Shown: piece by piece, positions 1 through 4,803 of the stretch
How positions within the stretch are numbered: the stretch's first letter is position 1
How the letters are laid out: the number at the start of each line of letters is the position of its first letter
From: Pseudomonadota bacterium
GTDB lineage: Bacteria > Bdellovibrionota_C > UBA2361 > OMIW01
NCBI GenBank assembly: GCA_900299205.1
Contig: OMIW01000178.1
Coordinates: 1-5,414, forward strand
Direction: 5' to 3'
Length of the DNA stretch: 5,414 bases
Notes under the pieces: generated by a model
The model's database searches: none
What the model was told of the DNA's origin: nothing
The model's input: only the letters and a program-made list of their open reading frames with translations
Made by a program: the position numbers and the translations under genes

Positions 1-19
1 GGTACTGCGACGACCTGAT

Positions 20-30
20 CCCCCCCCCCC
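20..30. repeat. Homopolymeric C tract (11 C) upstream of hemB
   Basis: Eleven consecutive C residues lie about 75 bases before the hemB start, followed by GTT and five more C. Tracts of this length are prone to slippage in replication and to length errors in sequencing. The tract lies outside any recognisable gene and just upstream of the possible hemB promoter, so a length change could alter promoter context but not a reading frame that I can see. Confidence 0.9.
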
Positions 31-43
31 GTTCCCCCTGTGC

Positions 44-72
44 TGGACCATCCTCGCAAAAAAACCTATGCT
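44..72 (+). promoter_or_regulatory. Possible sigma70-type promoter for hemB
   Basis: TGGACC (44-49) matches the TTGACA -35 consensus at four of six positions. TATGCT (67-72) matches TATAAT at four of six, and the spacer is 17 bases, including a run of seven A. Transcription would start near 79, giving a leader of under 30 bases before hemB. The match is moderate and was found by eye, so transcription could equally come from upstream of the window. Confidence 0.3.
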
Positions 73-94
73 CACGCAGCTCAATATCCATTAT

Positions 95-100
95 GAGAGG
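95..100 (+). promoter_or_regulatory. Ribosome binding site of hemB
   Basis: GAGAGG ends five bases before the ATG at 106. It supports that start over the upstream out-of-frame ATG at 68. Confidence 0.7.
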
Positions 101-105
101 TCCAT

Positions 106-1104
106 ATGTCGTTTCCCTCTACCCGCATGCGACGGCTTCGCCGAACACCGGCGCTCCGATCACTGGTTCGTGAGACTATTGTGCACCCTTCACATCTGGT
201 GCGTCCTCTTTTCGTCGTCCCTGGCGATACAACCCGCCGCGAGATCTCCTCTCTTCCTGGGCAGTATCAGCTTGGGGTGAGCCAAGTTGTACCGTCCGTA
301 GCAGCGAGTGTAGAGCTGGGCATCTCCTCGTTCCTCTTTTTCGCGATCCCTGAGTATAAAGATGACGTAGGAAGTGCCGCATGGGCACGAAATGGTCTTG
401 TGCAGCAGGCGATGCGTGCCGTTCGAGCTGAGCTGCCCCACCTTACCCTGATCGCCGATCTCTGCTTTTGTGAATATACCTCCCATGGCCACTGTGGCGT
501 GATGGTTGATGGCTGTCTCGATAACGATGCGACGCTCACAAATTTGGGGAAGCAGGCCGTCTCGTTGGCAGAAGCGGGGGCCGATGTTATCGCGCCAAGT
601 GGGATGATAGACGGGATGGTGAGCTCTATTCGCCGTGACCTCGATGACGCAGGGTTCACCGACACCGTTATCATGAGCTACGCGGCTAAGTATGCCTCGG
701 CTTTTTACGGTCCTTTTCGAGATGCTGTTGAGTCGGCTCCCCAATATGGTGACCGCTGCTCATATCAGATGGACCCGGGAAATGCCCGTGAGGCCTTGCG
801 CGAGGTGGAGCTTGATCTCGAAGAGGGCGCTGATATCGTGATGGTGAAACCGGCTCTCCCGTACCTCGATATTATTTCCCAGGTGGCACAGATAAGCTCC
901 GTGCCGGTTGCGGCATACAACGTGAGTGGTGAGTATGCGATGGTAAAGTCTGCAGCGGCAAAGGGTTGGATTGATGGTGAGCGCACGATGATTGAAACGC
1001 TCACTTCAATCCGAAGAGCGGGGGCGGACATTATTATTACCTATTTTGCGGACGAATTTTGTGCTCGATACCGGCAGGGTTTGACGTTGGCTGCAAATGG
1101 ATGA
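106..1104 (+). CDS. hemB: Porphobilinogen synthase (delta-aminolevulinic acid dehydratase)
   Basis: This cytoplasmic TIM-barrel enzyme condenses two 5-aminolevulinate molecules into porphobilinogen, the common step to heme, siroheme and cobalamin. The 332 residues match the usual family length (about 325) and align end to end. The two Schiff-base lysines are visible: K195 in SYAAKYAS and K248 in [11 protein letters not shown]120, C122 and C130 in [13 protein letters not shown] form the zinc site, so this is the zinc-dependent type and not the Asp-rich magnesium type. The motif [11 protein letters not shown] (214-224) is also characteristic. The N-terminal arm (R9-R13, then [10 protein letters not shown]) is typical of the octamer-forming family. 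The ATG is preceded by GAGAGG at good spacing. The stop overlaps an ATG in the bioB frame (1101), and bioB follows closely, which suggests one transcript. I see nothing unusual in the catalytic residues. Confidence 0.97.
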   Translation: MSFPSTRMRRLRRTPALRSLVRETIVHPSHLVRPLFVVPGDTTRREISSLPGQYQLGVSQVVPSVAASVELGISSFLFFAIPEYKDDVGSAAWARNGLVQQAMRAVRAELPHLTLIADLCFCEYTSHGHCGVMVDGCLDNDATLTNLGKQAVSLAEAGADVIAPSGMIDGMVSSIRRDLDDAGFTDTVIMSYAAKYASAFYGPFRDAVESAPQYGDRCSYQMDPGNAREALREVELDLEEGADIVMVKPALPYLDIISQVAQISSVPVAAYNVSGEYAMVKSAAAKGWIDGERTMIETLTSIRRAGADIIITYFADEFCARYRQGLTLAANG

Positions 1105-1124
1105 ATCGGCTCAGTAGGGCCGAT
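1105..1124 (+). other. Small hairpin at the hemB-bioB junction
   Basis: ATCGGC (1105-1110) pairs perfectly with GCCGAT (1119-1124) around an eight-base loop, starting right after the hemB stop codon. No U run follows, so it is not an intrinsic terminator. It could stabilise the hemB 3' end or affect coupling to bioB, or it may be chance. Confidence 0.35.
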
Positions 1125-1144
1125 ATGATGAAGATGTTTGGATC

Positions 1145-1155
1145 AAGGGGTGATC
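1145..1155 (+). promoter_or_regulatory. Strong ribosome binding site deciding the bioB start
   Basis: AAGGGGTGATC is the extended anti-16S complement AAGGAGGTGATC lacking one base, and its AAGGGG core ends seven bases before the ATG at 1158. None of the other in-frame ATGs (1101, 1125, 1128, 1134, 1218) has a comparable site at good spacing. The flanking GATCA (1141-1145) and TGATC (1151-1155) could pair, leaving AGGGG in a five-base loop. Confidence 0.6.
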
Positions 1156-1157
1156 AG

Positions 1158-2267
1158 ATGGAACATAATGTGGTGGGTGGCTGCGAGTTACAGAACCGAG
1201 AAGGCGTTGGCAATGGAATGGGCTCGGGTTGCAGGGGGAGTAGCGCGGAAGGTCGTGGAGAGAGGATCGGTTCCGGAGCTCCAATTCGTTACAGCTGGAC
1301 AAGGGAGGATTTGAGAGCAATTTACGATCTTCCGCTCCCCGAGCTTTTATTTCGCGCTCAAACGGTCCATCGTCAGTACCACGATCCGCTCAAGGTTCAG
1401 CGGTCTACCCTCCTCTCCGTGAAGACCGGGGGATGTCCTGAAAACTGTGGTTATTGCCCGCAAAGTGCTCACCACAAGACGGGGGTCGACCGTCACCCAG
1501 TGCTGCCTCTCGAGTTTGTTCTCGAGAAAGCCAACGAGGCGAAAGAGGCCGGCTCGACCCGATTCTGCATGGGAGCCGCATGGAGAGAGGTCAAGGATGG
1601 GCCCGATTTTGACAAAATTCTGGAGCTAGTGCGCGGCGTTCACGGGATGGGGCTCGAGGTCTGTTGTACCCTTGGGATGCTCTCAGAGAGCCAAGCACAT
1701 CGGCTCAAAGAGGCGGGATGTCACGCTTATAACCACAATCTTGACACCTCACCTGAATACTATGGCGAGGTCATATCGACCCGTACCTATGATGATCGTC
1801 TGCGGACACTTCAGCGAGTGCGAGATGCCGGGATCACGGTGTGTTGTGGGGGTATTGTCGGCATGGGAGAGACTATCGACGATCGAATCGGGCTGCTCCT
1901 TGAATTAGCGAAACAGAATCCGCATCCTGAGAGCGTGCCTCTCAATGTGCTCGTCAAGGTCGAGGGTACCCCTCTTGCTGGCAGTGATACGGTTGATCCG
2001 ATAGAATTTGTGCGTCTCGTGGCGACAGCTCGGATCGCGATGCCGCGGTCGATGGTGAGGCTTTCAGCAGGTCGCTTGTCGATGTCCGATGAGCTCCATG
2101 CCCTCTGTTTTTTCGCGGGGGCAAATTCTCTCTTTGCGGGTGATAAGTTGCTAACCACGGCGAACCCGGGAGAGGACCACGATGTAACCTTGATGCAGCG
2201 GTTGGGGCTCAGCTTTTTTGAAGCATCTCCCCGCGAAGAGTGGTCGATGGCCGCTGCTGTTGGTTAG
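1158..2267 (+). CDS. bioB: Biotin synthase (radical SAM)
   Basis: BioB inserts sulfur into dethiobiotin to make biotin, using S-adenosylmethionine, a [4Fe-4S] cluster and a sacrificial [2Fe-2S] cluster. From this start the protein is 369 residues. The radical SAM motif CPENCGYC supplies C93, C97 and C100. The [2Fe-2S] ligands are present: C137 (RFCMGAAW), C169 (EVCCTLG), C229 ([12 protein letters not shown]) and R301 (VRLSAGR). [12 protein letters not shown] and [10 protein letters not shown] are further family signatures. The conserved domain starts only near residue 44 (RYSWTRED), so about 43 Gly-, Ser- and Cys-containing residues precede it, where E. coli has about five. The start was chosen for its strong ribosome binding site. 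The ATG at 1101, overlapping the hemB stop, would give 388 residues, and the ATG at 1218 would give 349. The C-terminus is short, ending about 20 residues after the conserved QRLGL. No bioA, bioD or bioF lies in the window. Confidence 0.95.
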   Translation: MEHNVVGGCELQNREGVGNGMGSGCRGSSAEGRGERIGSGAPIRYSWTREDLRAIYDLPLPELLFRAQTVHRQYHDPLKVQRSTLLSVKTGGCPENCGYCPQSAHHKTGVDRHPVLPLEFVLEKANEAKEAGSTRFCMGAAWREVKDGPDFDKILELVRGVHGMGLEVCCTLGMLSESQAHRLKEAGCHAYNHNLDTSPEYYGEVISTRTYDDRLRTLQRVRDAGITVCCGGIVGMGETIDDRIGLLLELAKQNPHPESVPLNVLVKVEGTPLAGSDTVDPIEFVRLVATARIAMPRSMVRLSAGRLSMSDELHALCFFAGANSLFAGDKLLTTANPGEDHDVTLMQRLGLSFFEASPREEWSMAAAVG

Positions 2268-2295
2268 GGGTTGAGCGAAGTTTTTGTACTTTGAG

Positions 2296-2304
2296 AGAGG
2301 GGAG
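2296..2304 (+). promoter_or_regulatory. Ribosome binding site of greB
   Basis: AGAGGGGAG lies ten bases before the GTG at 2315. It is the only strong purine-rich site near the start of the conserved GreB sequence, and it supports the GTG start over the ATG at 2240, which lies inside bioB. Confidence 0.55.
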
Positions 2305-2314
2305 TAGATCCGCG

Positions 2315-2878
2315 GTGACTGATAGACGGGACATCGAAGGCTCGAGCGCTGATGAAGAGGAATTTGAGGACGATGAGGTCGCTGAGACATCGTCGGTTCG
2401 GGGACCCGTATTGATCACATCAGCCGGGGCGAAAAGATTGCGAGATGAGCTTCGTGATCTGAGAACGAGGCAGCGACCTGAGGTGACGGCGGTCGTATCG
2501 TGGGCGGCTGGTAACGGTGACAGGTCAGAGAATGGCGACTATCTCTACGGGAAGAAGAAACTACGAGAGATCGACCGTCGGATTCGCTTCCTCAGCAAGC
2601 GGCTTGAATCGGTACAGGTTATCAATCCTGCTGAGGTGAGCTCCGAGCAGATTCTTTTTGGTGCCACGGTGACAGTTCTCGATGGAGATGACCGCGAGCG
2701 AATTTTTGTTATCGTTGGAATTGACGAGGTTGATATAGACAAAGGGCATATCAGTTATGCTTCCCCCATCGGTGCGGCGCTTCTCAAGGCTCGGGTTGGA
2801 GACGTCGTTCAATATCGAACTCCGAGGGGTATCCAGGAGATAGAGGTAATCAATATTTCATATGTGGCGGTCGGATAG
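2315..2878 (+). CDS. greB: Transcription elongation factor GreB (transcript cleavage factor)
   Basis: Gre factors enter the secondary channel of RNA polymerase and stimulate cleavage of the backtracked RNA 3' end, so that elongation can resume. From the GTG start the protein is 187 residues; E. coli GreB is 158. The order is: an acidic N-terminal extension (about residues 8-24, rich in D and E), then the antiparallel coiled coil (about 33-107), then the FKBP-like C-terminal domain (about 110-187). The coiled-coil tip reads GDRSENGDY, keeping the essential acidic pair D69 and E72. RPEVT before the tip and KKLREIDRRIRFL after it are GreB-type, not GreA-type. The gene lies 47 bases after bioB with no terminator between, so co-transcription is likely. 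The extra acidic segment is the only unusual part. An internal start is possible, but I see no better one. Confidence 0.93.
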   Translation: MTDRRDIEGSSADEEEFEDDEVAETSSVRGPVLITSAGAKRLRDELRDLRTRQRPEVTAVVSWAAGNGDRSENGDYLYGKKKLREIDRRIRFLSKRLESVQVINPAEVSSEQILFGATVTVLDGDDRERIFVIVGIDEVDIDKGHISYASPIGAALLKARVGDVVQYRTPRGIQEIEVINISYVAVG

Positions 2879-2883
2879 AGCAT

Positions 2884-2902
2884 TCGGCCTTCGCTGAGCC
2901 GA
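2884..2902. terminator. Weak hairpin between convergent greB and receiver gene
   Basis: TCGGC (2884-2888) pairs with GCCGA (2898-2902) around a nine-base loop in the 28-base convergent junction. A T-rich stretch follows on the + strand, but it is broken and not a true U run. It could help end both transcripts, but the stem is only five pairs. Confidence 0.25.
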
Positions 2903-2906
2903 TGAT

Positions 2907-3305
2907 TTATTCATGCCAATCGTTTAGCCGCCTCTCAAGTTCCTCCCGAGAGAATGGCTTTCGAAGTGGCTCAAGGATCACTGTCCGATACGATCCGGCT
3001 TTGACGGTTTCAGACGACCCCGATGTGGTAAGAATTATTATAAGAGGCTTCTCTCTTTCCAGAGTCTCAAGTCGCTTAACTAGGTCGTATCCTGACTCTC
3101 CGGGCATCACCACATCCGATAATAGGACCTGAATTCGTCGGTGGTTGGTTATTGTCCGAAATGCCTGCTCAGTCGAGTTGCATTGATATACTTTCGAGAA
3201 CCCCATTCGGGTCAGAAAACGAGCCATTATCTTCATCGCACTCGGCACATCGTCGACCACGACCGCCTCGGCCCCCGATGTTACTAAATCCCGGGTAATT
3301 GTCAT
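2907..3305 (-). CDS. Single-domain response regulator (CheY-like receiver)
   Basis: The protein is a stand-alone phospho-receiver domain of 132 residues with no DNA-binding or enzymatic output domain, the class that signals by protein-protein contact. The acidic pair D18-D19 follows the first beta strand (AVVVDD). The phospho-acceptor is D64 in LLSDVVMPG, the switch Thr/Ser lies in ILTTSGSS (T93/T94), and the conserved lysine is K116 in LRKPF. All residues needed for phosphorylation are therefore present. The helix 4-beta 5 region (VKAGSYRTVILEPLRKPF) lacks the usual GA-x-x-Y/F pattern. The ATG is well fixed: an in-frame TGA lies 21 bases upstream, and a run of five G sits eight bases before the start. 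No histidine kinase or chemotaxis gene lies in the window, so the partner is unknown. It lies downstream of lpxD on the same strand, but a hairpin between them suggests separate control. Confidence 0.88.
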   Translation of the reverse strand: MTITRDLVTSGAEAVVVDDVPSAMKIMARFLTRMGFSKVYQCNSTEQAFRTITNHRRIQVLLSDVVMPGESGYDLVKRLETLEREKPLIIILTTSGSSETVKAGSYRTVILEPLRKPFSREELERRLNDWHE

Positions 3306-3375
3306 GATCTTTGCCCCCAGGACATCTCAAAGGGATTGGAGCTTCTTCTTTCTGCCGTATGGTCGACATCAATCC

Positions 3376-3396
3376 GAGAATTCTGAAGATATTCTC
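3376..3396. promoter_or_regulatory. Inverted repeat upstream of the receiver gene
   Basis: GAGAAT (3376-3381) and ATTCTC (3391-3396) are perfect inverted arms around nine bases. The repeat is centred about 80 bases before the receiver start at 3305. It is AT-rich compared with its surroundings and could be an operator or an RNA hairpin. I see no clear promoter around it, and six-base arms can arise by chance. Confidence 0.25.
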
Positions 3397-3416
3397 CGAT
3401 GAGCTGCCGTTTAAAG

Positions 3417-3439
3417 GCGAGACGAGTGTGTCGTCTCGC
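3417..3439 (-). terminator. Probable terminator hairpin after lpxD
   Basis: On the - strand GCGAGACGA pairs perfectly over nine bases with TCGTCTCGC around a five-base loop (CACAC), 31 bases after the lpxD stop codon. The following bases are CTTTAAAC, a weak U run. It may therefore be an inefficient terminator, an mRNA 3'-end stabiliser or a partial read-through point into the receiver gene. Confidence 0.5.
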
Positions 3440-3470
3440 AGAAAGGCTCCTAGGGGCGCCCATGTGTCCA

Positions 3471-4532
3471 TCAACTGGAGCAAGGGCTCGAAGTATCATT
3501 TTGGCTCTTCCGTCTCCGCAGCAAACGCTTCATAGCCCGAATTTGAGAAAACCATTCGCGAGCGGGCACCGCTGGGGTTCCGACGTAATCGCCAGGCGTT
3601 GAGATGTTATTCATCACCGCCGCGCCTCCACCGACCCGCACCCCCGAACCGATTGTTATATGGTCAACGACCCCCACCCCTCCACCGAGGACGACCCGAT
3701 CCCCGATAAGACAGCTTCCCGCAATTCCTGCCTGACCACACACGAGTGACTGAGACCCGATGGTCGTGTTGTGGCCAACCTGCACGAGATTATCGAGTTT
3801 TGTGACGTTCCCGATTCGAGTTGTCCCGAGCGTACCCCGATCGATGCAGCTATTCGCGCCGATATCAACATTAGCTCCAACGGTGACGGTGCCAATCTGA
3901 GGAACTGGCACGAGTCCTTTGTCGGGGATCACCACGTAACCAAATCCATCTGAACCGATAACCGCTCCATTCTGAATCACCACACCTGGTCCGATGATAC
4001 AATCCTCTCGGATGATTGCTCCCGCATGGATCACAGCTCCCCGTCCAATCCGAACCCCGGGATATATGGTGACGTTTGGATGAATGGTGACCCCGTCCTC
4101 GATAACACAAGCGGCACCGATTGAGCTAAAAGGTCCGACGGTAACTCCCTCCCCAATTGAAGCTGTCTCATGTATGGCGACCTGATTCCCGAAGGAGGTC
4201 GTCATCGGCTCCCACGGTTGAAAAAAACGGGGAATGATTGCGATGATCGCCGCGAGGGGATCCTCTACTCCGATAATCGGCATCGGGGGAAGAAAGTCGC
4301 CAAAAGAGGGGAGGGGAGACGATACAATAAGAGCGCCGACGGATTCCCGCTGCATGATCGCCATCAGTCGCGAGGGGGAGCGTTCCTTTGAAAATGCGAT
4401 CGAAGTTGATTGTGGCTCATCGAGGGAGCAGATGCCAAAGATGGCAATGTGTGGATCGCCGAGTATGGTGCCTTTTGTCATCGAGGCGATATCGGCGACC
4501 GTAACGCCGTGAGGGAGGGTTAATCGTGGCAT
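3471..4532 (-). CDS. lpxD: UDP-3-O-acylglucosamine N-acyltransferase
   Basis: LpxD transfers a hydroxyacyl chain from acyl carrier protein to UDP-3-O-acyl-glucosamine, the third step of lipid A synthesis in the cytoplasm. The 353 residues are close to the usual length (about 340). The N-terminal uridine-binding domain spans about 1-105. The left-handed beta helix of hexapeptide repeats follows (about 118-320: IGEGVTVGP, IGRGAVIHA, IGPGVVIQN and so on), then a basic helical tail (KRLLRRRK). GSDGFGY (193-199), PQIGTV (211-216), CIDRGTLGTT (229-238) and LDNLVQVGHN (246-255) are LpxD signatures. H254 aligns with catalytic His239 of E. coli. No strong ribosome binding site precedes the ATG; the upstream bases read GCGAGACGACC. 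The genes that often surround lpxD (bamA, skp, fabZ, lpxA) are absent here, and its neighbours are tatC and a receiver gene. The GlmU and LpxA families share the repeat but not these motifs. Confidence 0.95.
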   Translation of the reverse strand: MPRLTLPHGVTVADIASMTKGTILGDPHIAIFGICSLDEPQSTSIAFSKERSPSRLMAIMQRESVGALIVSSPLPSFGDFLPPMPIIGVEDPLAAIIAIIPRFFQPWEPMTTSFGNQVAIHETASIGEGVTVGPFSSIGAACVIEDGVTIHPNVTIYPGVRIGRGAVIHAGAIIREDCIIGPGVVIQNGAVIGSDGFGYVVIPDKGLVPVPQIGTVTVGANVDIGANSCIDRGTLGTTRIGNVTKLDNLVQVGHNTTIGSQSLVCGQAGIAGSCLIGDRVVLGGGVGVVDHITIGSGVRVGGGAAVMNNISTPGDYVGTPAVPAREWFSQIRAMKRLLRRRKSQNDTSSPCSS

Positions 4533-4552
4533 GGTCGTCTCGCAAAGAAATA

Positions 4553-4581
4553 AATGTGTTGGCGGCTCTCCATGCCGTCAA
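4553..4581 (-). promoter_or_regulatory. Possible promoter just upstream of lpxD
   Basis: On the - strand TTGACG (4581-4576) is a five-of-six match to the -35 consensus. Seventeen bases further on, CACATT (4558-4553) is a poor -10; CATTTA at 19 bases is an alternative. Transcription would start only about 15 bases before the ATG. The placement after an intrinsic terminator fits lpxD having its own promoter, but the -10 is weak. Confidence 0.25.
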
Positions 4582-4621
4582 GGGACGCGCGAAGCATACC
4601 TCAATAGGTCATATAAGATAA

Positions 4622-4731
4622 GGGGTTGGGAAATCTCGAGGGGTCGAGCGGTGCGGGGGGGGCTAGGGGTGTGGCAACAAAAAAGGTCCCCACAGCGAAC
4701 CCCGGGAAGCTGATACCTGGGGAGGGAGGGG
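4622..4731 (+). other. G-tract-rich non-coding stretch in the tatC-lpxD gap
   Basis: The + strand carries runs of three to eight G at 4622-4625, 4628-4630, 4640-4643, 4655-4662, 4666-4669, 4704-4706, 4719-4722, 4724-4726 and 4728-4731. The cluster around 4704-4731 satisfies a loose four-tract G-quadruplex pattern on the strand that is the template for tatC and lpxD. The matching RNA would be C-rich. I see no protein gene in the whole 4533-4803 gap. Confidence 0.5.
4679..4723 (-). terminator. Intrinsic terminator between tatC and lpxD
   Basis: On the - strand TCCCCA (4723-4718) pairs with TGGGGA (4692-4687). An inner CAGC (4712-4709) pairs with GCTG (4696-4693), with a five-base bulge on the 5' side. 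CC and then six T (4684-4679) follow directly. Stem plus U run is the classical Rho-independent form. It lies about 80-125 bases after the tatC stop and before the lpxD leader, so it would end the tatC transcript or a short RNA made from the gap. Confidence 0.65.
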
Positions 4732-4747
4732 CTGCACCAGAGGACCT
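4679..4747 (-). ncRNA. Candidate small RNA with a C-rich anti-Shine-Dalgarno-like loop
   Basis: A possible promoter (- strand TTGATT 4782-4777, 17-base spacer, CAATAT 4759-4754) predicts a start near 4747. The resulting RNA of about 69 nt begins AGGUCC, which pairs perfectly with GGACCU (4689-4684), immediately followed by the U run. Inside this stem CUGG (4740-4737) can pair with CCAG (4720-4717), holding a 16-base loop that contains CCCCUCCCUCC. CAGC/GCUG forms a second hairpin. The C-rich loop is complementary to Shine-Dalgarno sequences, as in known anti-SD small RNAs of Staphylococcus and alphaproteobacteria. It does not match tRNA, 4.5S, 6S or tmRNA signatures that I know. The -10 matches only three of six bases, so this remains a hypothesis. 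Confidence 0.3.
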
Positions 4748-4753
4748 CCCTCC
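4721..4753. other. Perfect 9-bp hairpin GGAGGGAGG / CCTCCCTCC
   Basis: GGAGGGAGG (4721-4729) and CCTCCCTCC (4745-4753) are exact inverted arms around a 15-base loop. No U run follows on either strand, so it is not a terminator alone. In a - strand transcript reading through from tatC it would form first and sequester the C-rich segment. It shares bases 4721-4723 with the downstream terminator stem, so the two structures compete at their border. Confidence 0.6.
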
Positions 4754-4803
4754 ATATTGCCGAAAATAACGATGTTAATCAAACGCCCCCAATAAAAAGC
4801 GCT

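Noticed and set aside
68-280. Small + strand frame overlapping the start of hemB
   Set aside because: It is out of frame with hemB, runs through conserved hemB sequence and shows no family resemblance. The strong GAGAGG site serves the ATG at 106.
190-744. Long open frame on the - strand opposite hemB (184 residues)
   Set aside because: It lies wholly antisense to a clear hemB, has no recognisable motif and no convincing ribosome binding site. It is a product of hemB codon composition.
2240-2314. Upstream ATG as the greB start
   Set aside because: It lies inside the end of bioB, adds Cys- and Arg-rich residues unlike any GreB, and lacks the ribosome binding site found before the GTG at 2315.
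3169-3483. Small - strand frame spanning the lpxD-receiver gap
   Set aside because: It overlaps the receiver gene in another frame, and its sequence looks like a shifted translation with Gly/Arg-rich low complexity and no domain.
3600-4180. Repeated GAT/CGAT/CCG-rich pattern suggestive of DNA repeats
   Set aside because: The periodicity is the hexapeptide repeat of the LpxD beta helix at protein level and not a DNA repeat array or CRISPR.
4531-4713. Small + strand frame in the tatC-lpxD gap (60 residues)
   Set aside because: It lacks a ribosome binding site, is Arg/Gly-rich from the G tracts, and crosses the terminator. There is no sign of selection on codons by eye.
4680-4753. tRNA, SRP RNA or tmRNA fragment, prompted by GGTTCG and multiple stems
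   Set aside because: The GGTTCG is not flanked by complementary five-base arms, there is no anticodon arm or CCA end, and the SRP GGAAGGAAGCAGC-type core is absent.
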